A stretch of DNA of 64,000 nucleotides from Mesorhizobium sp. B2-8-5 (GTDB lineage Bacteria; Pseudomonadota; Alphaproteobacteria; Rhizobiales; Rhizobiaceae): assembly GCF_006440675.2 (NCBI RefSeq), contig NZ_CP083951.1, positions 1,955,501 to 2,019,500 of the forward strand, read 5' to 3'. A program made the position numbers and the translations under genes. Position 1 is the first letter of the stretch; each line of letters starts with the position of its first letter. Of this stretch, positions 25,189 to 35,808 are shown piece after piece. A model generated the notes under the pieces. It had not been told where the DNA came from and did no database searches. It worked only from the letters and a program-made list of their open reading frames with translations.

Positions 25189-26040
25189 TCAGCTGGCGTT
25201 GCCACCGGTGCGCGACAGGCCGTCCTTGGCCGGCTGATAGTTCGGGTCGAGGTGGATGGCCTCGCGGTAGGACTTGGCTGCCCTTCCCTTGTCGCCGCGC
25301 TTTTCGTAGATCAGCGCCTGGTTGGCCCAGGCCTCGGCGTTCTTGCCGTCGAGCTTGATGGCCATGTTGAAGTCGGAGAAGGCGTTGTCCTCGTCGCCTG
25401 TCGCCAGATAGGAGAGGCCGCGGCCGTTGTACGGCTCGGCGGCGTCGGGCGCCAGCGAGATGGCGGTCGAGAAATCCTCGATGGCGAATTTGTGCTGGCC
25501 CTGGCTCTGATAGATCAGGCCGCGATTGTGGTAGGCGCGGGCATCGGTGGTGTCGAGCTGGATCGCCTTCTGGAAGTCGTTGAAGGCATCCTGGGTGCGG
25601 CCTGCCTTGCGGTAGAGATTGCCGCGGCCGATATAGGCGGCGTCGTAGTTGGCGTTGATCTGGATCGAGCGGTTGTAGTCGGCTAAAGCGGCTTCCTGAT
25701 TGCCGAGGAAGCGCTGGATCAGCGCGCGGTTCGAATAGGCCTGGTAGAAGTTCGGGTTGAGCTGGATCGCCTGGTTGAAGTCCTTGAGCGCAGCCTGGTA
25801 CTGGCCGCCGCGGCCATAGGCCGAGCCACGCACGTTATAGCCCTCGGGATCCTGCGGATTGCGCTGGATGACCGCCGAAAGCGAGGAGATGTTCTCGCTC
25901 GACCCTTGCGCCTTGTCGATCGAGTTGAACTCACCCGTCGGGGTCGTCTGGCATGCTGCAAGCGTCAGACCCGAAAGCAGGGCCGCCGTCAGGGCGAAGC
26001 CGCGAAAAGCGGTTTTGCGCTCCACGGAAATTGCGTTCAT
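25189..26040 (-). CDS. TPR-repeat lipoprotein
   Basis: Protein of 283 residues with a lipoprotein-type signal (GFALTAALLSGLTLAACQTT), so it is probably membrane anchored through Cys. Five to six tetratricopeptide repeats follow, for example YNVRGSAYGRGGQYQAALKD, AYHNRGLIYQSQGQHKFAIE and PYNGRGLSYLATGDEDNAFS. TPR domains scaffold protein contacts, but the partner is unknown. A GTG 12 bases further upstream is an alternative start. It lies downstream of rpsU on the same strand beyond a terminator; I believe this neighbourhood is conserved in rhizobia. Confidence 0.88.
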   Translation of the reverse strand: MNAISVERKTAFRGFALTAALLSGLTLAACQTTPTGEFNSIDKAQGSSENISSLSAVIQRNPQDPEGYNVRGSAYGRGGQYQAALKDFNQAIQLNPNFYQAYSNRALIQRFLGNQEAALADYNRSIQINANYDAAYIGRGNLYRKAGRTQDAFNDFQKAIQLDTTDARAYHNRGLIYQSQGQHKFAIEDFSTAISLAPDAAEPYNGRGLSYLATGDEDNAFSDFNMAIKLDGKNAEAWANQALIYEKRGDKGRAAKSYREAIHLDPNYQPAKDGLSRTGGNAS

Positions 26041-26105
26041 CTTTGTCCTCACTGCCGCAGCGCCGTCAGTCCGTTCCCTCTCCGAACCGGCTCCTATGCA
26101 TAAAC

Positions 26106-26138
26106 AAAAAGGTGGCGGCGATTCCGCATCGCGCCACC
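26106..26138 (-). terminator. Rho-independent terminator of rpsU
   Basis: Read on the minus strand, GGTGGC-GCGAT pairs with ATCGC-(C)-GCCACC (26138-26111), an 11-base-pair stem with one bulged C, followed at once by TTTTTGTTT. It is 35 bases after the rpsU stop and before the TPR gene start. Confidence 0.85.
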
Positions 26139-26172
26139 CTCGGTATCCTTCGAAAAGGACGAAAAATAGGCG

Positions 26173-26439
26173 TTATGAGCGCGGCGAGCGCGATGCGCCG
26201 GCAGCACCAGCCGGAGCCGGGCGCGGGGTCATCGGCAGCAGGCCTTCGCGCTGGGCGCGCTTGCGGGCCAGCTTGCGGGCGCGGCGCACGGCCTCGGCCT
26301 TCTCGCGGGCACGCTTCTCGGACGGCTTCTCGTAGTGACCGCGCATCTTCATTTCGCGGAAAATACCTTCGCGCTGCATTTTCTTCTTCAGCGCGCGAAG
26401 CGCCTGATCAACGTTGTTGTCGCGGACGAGTACCTGCAC
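26173..26439 (-). CDS. rpsU: 30S ribosomal protein S21
   Basis: Small ribosomal subunit protein of 88 residues. The core [20 protein letters not shown] and [20 protein letters not shown] is unmistakable S21, which helps start-site base pairing between 16S rRNA and mRNA. The C-terminus carries a rhizobial extension rich in Arg, Ala and Pro ([20 protein letters not shown]). The start is taken as GTG at 26439 because S21 proteins begin one residue before QVLVRD and AGGA lies six bases before it. The longer ATG reading from 26493 adds 18 unconserved residues. Confidence 0.93.
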   Translation of the reverse strand: MQVLVRDNNVDQALRALKKKMQREGIFREMKMRGHYEKPSEKRAREKAEAVRRARKLARKRAQREGLLPMTPRPAPAGAAGASRSPRS

Positions 26440-26618
26440 GGGCAATCCTGTCTTCGGGTTTGATATCGATAGGCATACAGCCATAGCCGCCATGCCTCCG
26501 CGGCGGGTTGCACCGCGAATTGTGGGCGGCTGATAGCAGAATCATGCCGCACTGTCCACCGCTGATTGCAGGAAACCGCGATCAAAATCCCGCGTGTCCC
26601 GGCGTGACGGCCGGAGCA

Positions 26619-27005
26619 CTATGCGGTCGCCAGATGCAGGCGGGCGAAATCCTCGAAAAACTCGCCGTAATCGCAGGTGATTTCCTCGCCGGCGGCAATG
26701 TCGCGAATGGCGGTGGCGCCGCCATATTGCGAGAAATCCGTGTTCGGCCGCTCGGAATGGTTCATGAAGCGGCCATTGTCGACCTCGTAGACCATGAAGC
26801 CCGGCTTGTCCGGGCTCGGATAGGCGTAACGGTCGAGCAGTTCCTTGAGATGCGCGGGAGCGGTCTCGTATTTCTCCATCGGGACCAACCGGTCGAAATC
26901 GGGATCGAGCCGCCAGATCGAGGCGCCTCTCCTGATCGGCTCGGCGGCGAAAACGCCGACGCCTTCGATGGCGCTCTGGGCGACATAGGTTCTGATCAGC
27001 AGCAT
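26619..27005 (-). CDS. SET-domain protein
   Basis: Protein of 128 residues that is essentially a bare SET domain. The N-terminal TYVAQSAIEGVGVFAAEPIR with RGASIW and the C-terminal FMNHSERPNTDF plus AGEEITCDYGEFF are the SET hallmarks, including the NHS..N pseudoknot piece and the catalytic-type tyrosine. SET domains are lysine methyltransferases in eukaryotes; the bacterial targets are unclear. The cysteine-rich post-SET region is missing. ATG 27005 was chosen; an upstream ATG at 27119 adds 38 residues without family features and overlaps the adjacent SDR stop. Confidence 0.87.
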   Translation of the reverse strand: MLLIRTYVAQSAIEGVGVFAAEPIRRGASIWRLDPDFDRLVPMEKYETAPAHLKELLDRYAYPSPDKPGFMVYEVDNGRFMNHSERPNTDFSQYGGATAIRDIAAGEEITCDYGEFFEDFARLHLATA

Positions 27006-27115
27006 CGTTCCGGTCCGTTTTTCGACGGGAACGAAAATCGCCAAAACAGACCGGAATGCAAGGGTGCAGTCGCAAGATTTTAGCGGATGAGGATGTCTGC
27101 CGTCCGCCAAACGGA

Positions 27116-27874
27116 TCACGTCCGGTTGATTGACACGCCGCCATCGGCAAACAGCGCGGTTCCGGTGGTGAAACTCGAAGCATCCGAGGCGAGATAAAGC
27201 GCCGAGCGGGCAATCTCTTCTGGTTGCGCCATGCGCTTGAGCGCGTGAATGCCTTCGACGAAAGCACGCGCCTCGGGCGTGGTCGTGGTTGCACCGGGCG
27301 TGTCGGTGCCGCCGGGCAGCAGCGCGTTGACGCGCAGACCCCTCGGACCGTATTCGGCGGCCAGCACCTGCGTCAGGCCGATCAGTCCGGCCTTGGCGGC
27401 GGCGTAGGCCGCCATGCCTGGCATGCCGGCGGTGTAGCCGACGAAGCTCGAGGTGAAGATCAGCGAACCGCCGCCGCGCTCCAGCATAGCCGGAATCTGA
27501 TGCTTCGCGGCGAGGTAGGCGCTGGTCAGGTTGGTGTCGATCGTCTCCTGCCAGATCGCCGGCGCCATGTCGGTCACCGGTCCCATCACGCCGACGGCGC
27601 CGGCATTGTTGAAGGCGATGTCGAGGCCGCCGAACCTTTCGACCGCGAGGTCGACGAGCGCCTTCGCGTAGGCCTCGTCCCTTACATCGCCGGCAAGCTT
27701 AACCGCTGTGCCGCCGGCATCCTCGATCTCGCCGACGAGCGCGTCGAGTTCGGCCTGGCGGCGCGCCGCGACGACGAGGCTCGCGCCCTGGTCGGCGAAC
27801 AGCCTGGATGTGGCGCGGCCGATACCGGAGCTGGCGCCCGTCACGATGGCGACCTTGTTTGTCAGGGTGAACAT
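27116..27874 (-). CDS. SDR family oxidoreductase
   Basis: Short-chain dehydrogenase of 252 residues. The cofactor motif is VTGASSGIGRATS, the structural motif NNAG is in FNNAGAVGVMG, the catalytic Ser-Tyr-Lys are in FTSSFVGYTAGMPGMAAYAA with AKAG, and the C-terminal loop is LLPGGTDTPGA. AARRQAELD after beta-2 suggests NADP preference through the basic residues. The substrate is unknown. It is transcribed away from the sarcosine oxidase operon with a 253-base gap that shows only a 6-base-pair dyad (ACGGCA/TGCCGT at 28003-28016). Confidence 0.9.
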   Translation of the reverse strand: MFTLTNKVAIVTGASSGIGRATSRLFADQGASLVVAARRQAELDALVGEIEDAGGTAVKLAGDVRDEAYAKALVDLAVERFGGLDIAFNNAGAVGVMGPVTDMAPAIWQETIDTNLTSAYLAAKHQIPAMLERGGGSLIFTSSFVGYTAGMPGMAAYAAAKAGLIGLTQVLAAEYGPRGLRVNALLPGGTDTPGATTTTPEARAFVEGIHALKRMAQPEEIARSALYLASDASSFTTGTALFADGGVSINRT

Positions 27875-28127
27875 GTCCTTGCATCCTTCCTTTGTGCCTG
27901 GCTTGCCGGCGGTTGGATGCTTGGTCGCAAATCGGTATGAATGCAGCCACCCGAAAGCTGCCTTGCCATCGGAGCGCGGGCATTACGCGGCACGGACGCA
28001 AAACGGCAAGTGCCGTCGCAAACAGCGCAAGGATGACAGCGCGGTTTCGCTAGTGATACACCTCGCGCGCCGAGGCGGGGATGCCCGGCCGCAAATCCGC
28101 GAAAGCTACTGGCGCGAGGCCTGAAAC

Positions 28128-29381
28128 GTGAAGAAATACTCGGTATTCGCCATTGCCCGCGAGGCCATGCGCGGTCACAAGGGCTGGGAAGAGCAGTGGA
28201 CGTCGCCCGAGCCGAAGAAGGAATACGACGTCATCATCGTCGGCGCCGGCGGGCATGGCCTGGCGACGGCCTATTATCTGGCGAGCGAGCACGGCATCAC
28301 CAACGTCGCGGTGCTGGAAAAGGGCTGGCTCGGCGGCGGCAACACCGGCCGCAACACCACCATCATCCGCTCCAACTACCTCTATGACGAAAGCGCCGGC
28401 ATCTACGACCATGCGCTGAAGTTGTGGGATGGGCTGAGCCAGGAGCTCAACTACAACGTGATGTATTCGGCGCGTGGCGTGATGATGCTGGCGCACAACG
28501 TCCACGACGTGCAGGTGTTCAAGCGCCACATCCATGCCAACCGCCTCAACGGCATCGACAATGAATGGCTGACGCCGGAGCAGGCGAAGGAATTCTGTCC
28601 GCCGCTCAACATCTCCAAGGACGCGCGCTATCCGGTGATGGGTGCCGCGCTGCAGCGGCGCGGCGGCACGGCGCGCCACGATGCGGTCGCCTGGGGCTAT
28701 GCGCGCGGCGCCTCGGCGCGCGGCGTGCACATCATCCAGAACTGCGAGGTCACCGGCATCAAGCGCGCGGCCAATGGCGCGGTCAGCGGGGTGGAGACGA
28801 CGCGCGGCTTCATCGGCGCCAAGAAGGTCGGCGTGGTCGCGGCCGGTCATTCCTCCGTTATCATGAACATGGCCGGCGTGCGCATGCCGCTCGAAAGCTA
28901 TCCGCTGCAGGCGCTGGTGTCGGAGCCGATCAAGCCGGTCGTGCCCTGCGTGGTGATGTCGAACACCGTGCACGCCTATATCTCGCAGTCGGACAAGGGC
29001 GAGCTGGTGATCGGCGCCGGCACCGACCAGTATGTCTCCTATTCGCAGACCGGCGGCCTGCACATATTGCAGCATACGCTCGACGCCATCTGCGAGATGT
29101 TCCCGATCTTCACCCGCATGAAGATGCTGCGCTCCTGGGGCGGCATCGTCGACGTGACGCCCGACCGCTCGCCGATCCTGGCCAAGACGCCGGTCCAGGG
29201 CCTCTACGTCAACTGCGGCTGGGGCACCGGCGGCTTCAAGGCGACGCCCGGCTCGGGCAACGTGTTCGCGCATACGATCGCCAAGGACGAGCCGCACCCG
29301 ATCAACGCGCCGTTCACGCTCGAGCGCTTCCGCACGGGACGCCTCATAGACGAGGCCGCCGCGGCCGCGGTGGCGCACTGA
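28128..29381 (+). CDS. soxB: Sarcosine oxidase subunit beta
   Basis: FAD-containing catalytic subunit of heterotetrameric sarcosine oxidase, which demethylates sarcosine to glycine, giving H2O2 and 5,10-methylene-tetrahydrofolate. The 417 residues show the dinucleotide fold [20 protein letters not shown], the SoxB stretch [20 protein letters not shown] then [18 protein letters not shown], and [16 protein letters not shown] near the C-terminus. Start is GTG 28128, giving [20 protein letters not shown]. First of four genes in the order B-D-A-G, the classical operon order. All later genes are close or overlapping. Confidence 0.97.
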   Translation: MKKYSVFAIAREAMRGHKGWEEQWTSPEPKKEYDVIIVGAGGHGLATAYYLASEHGITNVAVLEKGWLGGGNTGRNTTIIRSNYLYDESAGIYDHALKLWDGLSQELNYNVMYSARGVMMLAHNVHDVQVFKRHIHANRLNGIDNEWLTPEQAKEFCPPLNISKDARYPVMGAALQRRGGTARHDAVAWGYARGASARGVHIIQNCEVTGIKRAANGAVSGVETTRGFIGAKKVGVVAAGHSSVIMNMAGVRMPLESYPLQALVSEPIKPVVPCVVMSNTVHAYISQSDKGELVIGAGTDQYVSYSQTGGLHILQHTLDAICEMFPIFTRMKMLRSWGGIVDVTPDRSPILAKTPVQGLYVNCGWGTGGFKATPGSGNVFAHTIAKDEPHPINAPFTLERFRTGRLIDEAAAAAVAH

Positions 29382-29453
29382 TGTTGGCTCAGCCGCTTTG
29401 CTTTCACTCGGCCGGCGCGCGCGCCGGTCACGGCAAGTTTTAGGATCACCCAG

Positions 29454-29750
29454 ATGCTTCTCATCCGCTGCCCCTATTGCGAGGAAGAGCGCCCGGAACT
29501 CGAGTTCCGCAATGCCGGCGAGGCGCATGTCGTGCGCTCAGCCAACATTGCCGGCGAGAGCGACGACGATTTCGAGAAATTCTTCTTCATCCGCGCCAAT
29601 CCGAAGGGCATCATCTATGAGCGCTGGCGGCACATCCATGGCTGCGCGCGCTTCTTCAACGCCGTCCGCGACACCGTCACCGACAAGTTCGTCATGACCT
29701 ACAAGGCCGGCGAACCGAAGCCGGCGAAACTGCCTGGAGCCGCGAAATGA
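29454..29750 (+). CDS. soxD: Sarcosine oxidase subunit delta
   Basis: Small zinc subunit of 98 residues. Zinc ligands are visible in IRCPYCEEERPELEF (two Cys) and further on in WRHIHGCARFFNA (His, Cys). FEKFFFIRANPKGIIYERW is the typical SoxD core. It is translated just before soxA, with stop and start overlapping (ATGA at 29747-29750). The subunit helps hold the complex together at its edge with the alpha subunit. There is a 72-base gap after soxB without a visible terminator. Confidence 0.97.
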   Translation: MLLIRCPYCEEERPELEFRNAGEAHVVRSANIAGESDDDFEKFFFIRANPKGIIYERWRHIHGCARFFNAVRDTVTDKFVMTYKAGEPKPAKLPGAAK

Positions 29751-32732
29751 GCGCCGCATTCCGTATCTCCGGCGCCGGTCGCCTGAGCCAGGCGAAGACC
29801 GCATCGTTCAGCTTCGACGGCCAGGCCTATTCCGGCATCGAGGGCGATACGCTGGCCTCGGCGCTGCTTGCCAACGGCGTGCATCTGGTCGGGCGCTCGT
29901 TCAAGTACCACAGGCCGCGCGGCTTCCTGTCGGCCGGCGCGGAAGAGCCCAACGCGTTGGTGCAGATCGTGCGCGACGATGCGCGCAAGACGCCCAATGT
30001 GCGCGCCACCGTGCAGGAGCTCTATGACGGGCTGACGGCCAATTCGCAGAACCGCTGGCCGTCGCTCGCTTTCGACGTCGGCGCGGTCAACGACATCGCC
30101 TCGCCGATGTTTTCGGCCGGCTTCTACTACAAGACCTTCATGTGGCCGAAGTGGGCGTGGAAGGATCTCTACGAGCCGAAGATCCGCGCTGCCGCAGGCC
30201 TCGGCGTTTCGCCGGAGAAGCCGGATCCGGACCATTATGCCGCCCGCTACGCGCATTGCGAGGTGCTGGTGCTGGGAGGCGGCGCCGCCGGCATTGCAGC
30301 TGCCCTTGCCGCCGCCGAAACGGGCGTGCGGGTGATCCTCGCCGACGAGCAGGCCGAATTCGGCGGCAGCCTGCGCTTCGAGAGCGGCGCCAGGATCGAC
30401 GGCCAGAACGGCTTTGCCTGGGCTCAAGGCGTGATCGCGAAGCTCAAGGCGATGGACAATGTGCGCGTGCTGTCGCGCACGACTGCTTTTGGGTACTACG
30501 CGCAGAACTTCGTCGGCCTGGTCGAGCGGGTCAGCGACCATCTCAAGAGCCCGGGCCGCGAGCTGGCGCGCGAGCGCCTGTGGCAGGTCCGCGCCAAGCG
30601 CGTCGTCATCGCCACCGGCGCCATCGAGCGCCACATGGTGTTCGCCAACAACGACCGTCCGGGCGTCATGCTGGCGGCGGCCGCGCGCACCTACCTCAAC
30701 CACTATGGCGTCGCGGTCGGCAGGAATGTCGGCGTCTATACGGCCAACGATTCCGCCTATGCCGCCGCGATCGATCTCAAGAAGGCGGGCGTCAATGTCG
30801 CTGCCATCGTCGACCTGCGCGACAATCCCGCCGGCGCGGTGATCGACGAGGCGAGGGCGCTCGGCATCGAGATCAATTTCGGCCGCGCCGTTGTCAGCGC
30901 CGGCGGCAAGCTGCGCGTGTCGTCGATGACGGTGCAGCCGAAGAATGGCGGCGGCGAGCGGACCATCCCGGTCGACGCGATCCTGATGTCGGCCGGCTGG
31001 ACGCCGTCGGTGCATCTGTTCTCGCAGTCGCGCGGCAAGGTCGCCTTCAACGACGAGACCAAGCGCTTCGTGCCCGGCACCTACGCGCAGGACTGCGTCT
31101 CGGCCGGTGCCTGCAACGGCACGGACGGGCTGGACGCGACGGTCGACGAGGCCTATGCGGCCGGCGCCAAGGCGGCGAAGGACGCCGGCGGCAGCGCCAG
31201 GAAGAGCGCCAAGCCGAAGGTCGATGCCGGCGAGAGCTGGTCGCGCGGCATGCTGGGCGCCGGGCCCGGCGCCGGGCCGGGCACAACGGTCAAGGCCTTC
31301 GTCGATTTCCAGAACGACGTCACCGCCAAGGACATCCGCCAAGCGGTGCATGAAGGCATGCACTCGATCGAGCACGTCAAGCGCTTCACCACCAACGGCA
31401 TGGCGACCGACCAGGGCAAGACGTCGAACATGCATGGTCTGGCGATCGCCGCCGAGGAACTCGGCAAGCCGATCCCGCAGGTCGGCCTCACCACGTTCCG
31501 CGCGCCCTATACGCCGGTGACGTTCGGCTCGATCGTCGGTCATGCGCGGGGCGCGCTGTTCGACCCGACCCGCCGCACGGCAACGCATGGCTGGGCTGCC
31601 TCGCAAGGTGCTGTGTTCGAGGATGTCGGTCACTGGAAGCGCGCCTGGTATTTCCCCAAGGCAGGCGAGGACATGCACGCCGCCGTCGATCGCGAATGCG
31701 TGACGGTGCGAAAAGTGGGCGGCCTGTTCGACGCCTCGACACTCGGCAAGATCGAGGTGATCGGGCCGGATGCGGCGAAGTTCATGGAACTGCTCTACAC
31801 CAACCCGTGGGAGAAGCTGGAAACCGGCCGCTGCCGCTACGGCATCATGCTGCGCGAGGACGGCTTCATCTATGATGACGGCGTCGTCGGCAGGCTGGCG
31901 CCGGACCGCTTCCATGTGACGACGACGACCGGCGGCGCGCCGCGCGTGATGAACCACATGGAGGATTACCTCCAGACCGAGTTCCCGCATCTCAATGTCT
32001 GGCTGACCTCGATCACCGAACAGTGGGCGGTCATAGCCGTCCAAGGGCCGAAGTCGCGTGACATCATCGCGCCGCTGGTTGAAGGCATCGACATGTCGGA
32101 CGAGGCGATGCCGCATATGTCGGTGCGCGAGGGCAAGATCTGCGGCGTGCCCACGAGGCTGTTCCGCATGTCCTTCACCGGCGAGCGCGGTTTTGAAGTG
32201 AACGTGCCTGCCGATTACGGCGAGGCGGTCTGGGAAGCGCTGTGGGCTGAAGGCCAGAAGCATGGCGCGACTGCTTATGGCACGGAAGCGATGCACGTGC
32301 TGCGCGCCGAGAAGGGCTACATCATCGTCGGCCAGGACACCGACGGCACGGTGACGCCGAACGATGCCGGGCTCGACTGGGCGGTCGGCAAGAAGAAGAC
32401 CGATTTCGTCGGCATCCGCGGCCTGACCCGGCCGGACCTTGTAGCCAAGGGCCGCAAGCAGCTCGTGGGCTTGAAGACCAAGGATCCGAAGGTCGTGCTG
32501 GAAGAGGGCGCGCAGATCGTCGCCGACCCGAAGCAGCCGATCCCGATGAAGATGATCGGCCACGTCACCTCCAGCTATTGGTCGGAGAATTGCGGCCGCT
32601 CGATCGCCCTGGCGCTGGTCGCCGGCGGTCGCGACCGCATGGGGCAGACGCTCTACGTGCCGATGCCGAACGGCACGATCGAGGTGGAGGTCACCGGCAT
32701 GGTGTTCGTCGACGAGAAGGGAGAACGCCTCA

Positions 32733-32740
<8 letters not shown>
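29747..32740 (+). CDS. soxA: Sarcosine oxidase subunit alpha
   Basis: Largest subunit, 997 residues. The N-terminal ferredoxin-like fold (FSFDGQAYSGIEGDTLASAL, FKYHRPRGFLSAGAEEPNAL) lacks iron-sulfur cysteines, as in the family. An NAD-binding domain follows (VLVLGGGAAGIAAALAAAET, VVIATGAIERHMVFANNDRP), then a C-terminal GcvT/aminomethyltransferase domain (FDASTLGKIEVIGPDAAKFM, RAEKGYIIVGQDTDGTVTPN) that passes the methyl group to tetrahydrofolate. Length and domain order are standard. Its stop overlaps the soxG start by eight bases. Confidence 0.98.
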
Positions 32741-33727
<987 letters not shown>

Positions 33728-33770
33728 GTGCTGTCGCCGACCGTTTCAGTTGGCGCCATACAGGTGGATA

Positions 33771-33801
33771 CGAAACGGGCGGCCGGATGCCGCCCGTTTC
33801 G
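33771..33801. terminator. Bidirectional terminator hairpin
   Basis: CGAAACGGGCGGC (33771-33783) and its exact complement (33789-33801) enclose a five-base loop. The hairpin lies between convergent genes ending at 33727 and 33831. T-rich sequence on either side is modest, but the 13-base-pair GC-rich stem and convergent setting support termination. Confidence 0.75.
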
Positions 33802-33830
33802 ATGTTGAGATCTTAAAAGCCGGTCGGCAC

Positions 33831-34061
33831 TTAGAGGCCGGGCACGAACCACGGGCTGACATCGATGCCGAGCCGCGGGCTCTTCGTCGTCTTGTTGGCG
33901 TCCGCCTTTTCGACCGAACCGGTCGACGTGCAGTCGAGTTTCACGCTGGCGTTGGTCTGAGCGCAAGCCGCGGGGACATGCTTGGCCGGCTGGCTCGCGC
34001 CAGCGAAAGCAGCACCCGAGAAAGCCAGCACGGTGGCGAGCGCAAGGAGGGTCTTCTTCAT
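33831..34061 (-). CDS. Small secreted protein, DUF680-like
   Basis: Protein of 76 residues with a clear signal peptide MKKTLLALATVLAFSGAAFA then GASQ. The mature part is short with two cysteines (VPAACAQTNASVKLDCTSTG) that could form one disulfide. It ends SPRLGIDVSPWFVPGL. Short secreted proteins with the same type of leader are abundant in Mesorhizobium and often called DUF680; the match is from memory and only at the leader. ATG 34061 starts the signal peptide. The region upstream holds a wide 13-base inverted repeat and a TetR-like half-site. Confidence 0.72.
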   Translation of the reverse strand: MKKTLLALATVLAFSGAAFAGASQPAKHVPAACAQTNASVKLDCTSTGSVEKADANKTTKSPRLGIDVSPWFVPGL

Positions 34062-34082
34062 TTTCCGTCTCCAGTCAATCTC

Positions 34083-34158
34083 GTCGTACACGTACGATAC
34101 GGCGTACAAATACGGTTAATAGAGTCGGAATTCAAGGAGGAATCTGTACGTGTACGAC
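34083..34158. promoter_or_regulatory. Wide 13-bp inverted repeat with ATACGGCGTAC site inside
   Basis: GTCGTACACGTAC (34083-34095) and its exact complement (34146-34158) are 50 bases apart. Between them is ATACGGCGTAC (34097-34107), which matches ATACGCTGTAC upstream of the adjacent TetR gene at 9 of 11 positions. This is the upstream region of the small secreted protein gene and the 3' side of tetR, so joint control by that TetR is plausible. Confidence 0.5.
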
Positions 34159-34228
34159 AAATTTTTTTGAACACAGGAATTCGCCCCCGCAAATCAGGCG
34201 AAGCGATGCGAGCCGACGATCAAAGAGA

Positions 34229-34873
34229 TCAGCAGTTGACGGGCGTTGCGGTCAGCGGCGGAATATCCTGCGCCTGCAACCCCACAAGCGTGAAATCGCA
34301 CATGCGCTTCACATAGGCCTGGGCGTCGCCGAACGGATAAAAGGGAAAGGTGATCAAGAGCGAAATCGTGCCGTGGCCCACGGTCCACAGCATGGTCGCG
34401 ATGGCGCGCGGGTCGCCCTTGAGCCTGCCGGCGGCAACGCAGGCCTCGACGCGTTTGATCAGCACCTTCATGGCCGGATTGCCCTCTTCCATGTCCTCGT
34501 AGCTGCGTCCTTCGGGCAGCTTGGTCTTCTCGGTCATGAAGACGGTGCGGTATTCGTTGGGATTGCCGAGCCCGAAAGCCGCGTACTCGGTCATCACCGC
34601 CTTGAGCGCCTCGATCGGGTCGTCGGCGGGGTGCTCCTCGATGCGACGAGCGAGCGTCTCGAAGGCGTCTTCGGCCAGCGCGAACAGGATGTCCTGCTTG
34701 TCGGCGAAATAGGAATAGACCGACATCGGCGCGTAGCCGACGCGCTTGGCGAGCTTGCGGATGGTGAGGCCCTCGTAACCCTCTTCCTGCACCAGCTTGT
34801 GAGCCGCCGCGACCAGTTCGGAGCGAAGCTCCGCCTTCTGTTTTTCGCGGCGTTTCTGAACGCTCAGCGTCAA
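34229..34873 (-). CDS. TetR/AcrR family transcriptional regulator
   Basis: Regulator of 214 residues. The HTH is YEGLTIRKLAKRVGYAPMSV then YSYFADKQDILFALAEDAFE. The C-terminal domain contains IATMLWTVGHGTISLLITFP; the W-x-x-x-HG stretch marks the WHG-type TetR C-terminal domain. An ATACGCTGTAC site (34913-34923) sits 40 bases upstream of its start, which suggests autoregulation. It is downstream of, and in the same direction as, the SDR-MaoC-phosphotransferase run, so it may control that acyl-CoA cluster. Confidence 0.9.
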   Translation of the reverse strand: MTLSVQKRREKQKAELRSELVAAAHKLVQEEGYEGLTIRKLAKRVGYAPMSVYSYFADKQDILFALAEDAFETLARRIEEHPADDPIEALKAVMTEYAAFGLGNPNEYRTVFMTEKTKLPEGRSYEDMEEGNPAMKVLIKRVEACVAAGRLKGDPRAIATMLWTVGHGTISLLITFPFYPFGDAQAYVKRMCDFTLVGLQAQDIPPLTATPVNC

Positions 34874-34912
34874 TGCCCGCTGCCTTTGTGATTGGTTGCC
34901 TGACGAAATTAT

Positions 34913-34923
34913 ATACGCTGTAC
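34913..34923. promoter_or_regulatory. Possible TetR operator upstream of tetR
   Basis: ATACGCTGTAC resembles the palindromic ATACnnnGTA(T/C) sites bound by WHG-type TetR proteins. It recurs as ATACGGCGTAC at 34097-34107. AT-rich sequence (AAATTATATACG) around it looks like a promoter -10 region. Confidence 0.45.
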
Positions 34924-35013
34924 GGAAACGGACAAGAGAGCGTTCCGGTTCCGCAACGTCCGCTCAAACTCTTCGGTTAACGCGATTGCGGATGCAAGCC
35001 GTTCCCAGCATGC

Positions 35014-35790
35014 TCAAATGGCGCCAATGCCGCCGTCGAGCGCCAGCGCGTGACCGGTCATGAAGGAGTTGGCAGGGTCGGCAAGGAACAGGATGCCGGT
35101 GGTGATCTCGTCGATCTCGCCGACACGCTTCATCGGCACGCCGCGCGTGAGTTCGGCAAGTGCTTCGGCTTCGGGCGCTCCGCTGACGCGCACGAAGCCG
35201 TCGACCATCGCCGTGCGGGTGTGGGCCGGGCAGACGGCGTTGATGCGTATCCCTTTGCTGGCATATTCCACGGCGGCAGAGCGCGTCAGCCCGACGACGC
35301 CATGCTTGGCGGCGGCATAGACCGAAAGTTTCGGCGCGCCCGATAGACCGGCGACCGAGGCGATGTTGACGATGACGCCGCCCTTGCCGCTTTCCCTGAA
35401 CTGCCGTTCCAACTGAGGAATCTGGTGCTTCATGGCATAGAAGACGCCGAGCAGGTCGACCTCGACCACGCGGCGCGCCTCTTCCGAGGTCACCTGCGGC
35501 AAGCGCACGAAGTTGTGTACGATGCCGGCATTGTTGACGGCGATGTCGAGCCGGCCGAATTTCTCGACGGCCAGTTGCATCAGATCCTCCGAGAGCTTTT
35601 CGTCGGCGATGTTGCCGGCAAGGTGAGCGGTCTCGGCGTCGAGCGTTGCCGCAAAATCGCCGAGCGCCGCCTCGTCGAGATCGGAGAGCACGAGCCGCGC
35701 GCCTTCCGCTGCGAAGGCCTTTGCCGCGCCGCTGCCGAGGCCGCCCGTCGCGCCGGTGACCAGCACCGTCATCCCATCGAAACGGCCCAT
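35014..35790 (-). CDS. SDR family oxidoreductase
   Basis: Short-chain dehydrogenase of 258 residues. Cofactor loop VLVTGATGGLGSGAAKAF, acidic end of beta-2 LVLSDLDE (favouring NAD), structural NNAGIVHNF, catalytic NIASVAGLSGAPKLSVYAAA with K, and the C-terminal LADPANSFMTGHALALDGG. It is the last gene of a minus-strand run of SDR, MaoC, phosphotransferase and SDR, only 18 bases after the phosphotransferase stop. That context suggests oxidation of a hydroxyacyl-CoA or related intermediate. Confidence 0.9.
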   Translation of the reverse strand: MGRFDGMTVLVTGATGGLGSGAAKAFAAEGARLVLSDLDEAALGDFAATLDAETAHLAGNIADEKLSEDLMQLAVEKFGRLDIAVNNAGIVHNFVRLPQVTSEEARRVVEVDLLGVFYAMKHQIPQLERQFRESGKGGVIVNIASVAGLSGAPKLSVYAAAKHGVVGLTRSAAVEYASKGIRINAVCPAHTRTAMVDGFVRVSGAPEAEALAELTRGVPMKRVGEIDEITTGILFLADPANSFMTGHALALDGGIGAI

Positions 35791-35808
35791 CGCTCAGCTT
35801 TCCTTTCT

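Noticed and set aside
34976..35010. Possible further hairpin repeat (CGCGATTGCGGATGCAAGCC)
   Set aside because: It resembles the left half of the diverged copy at 6722 but lacks the CACTTTT core and right arm, so pairing cannot be shown.
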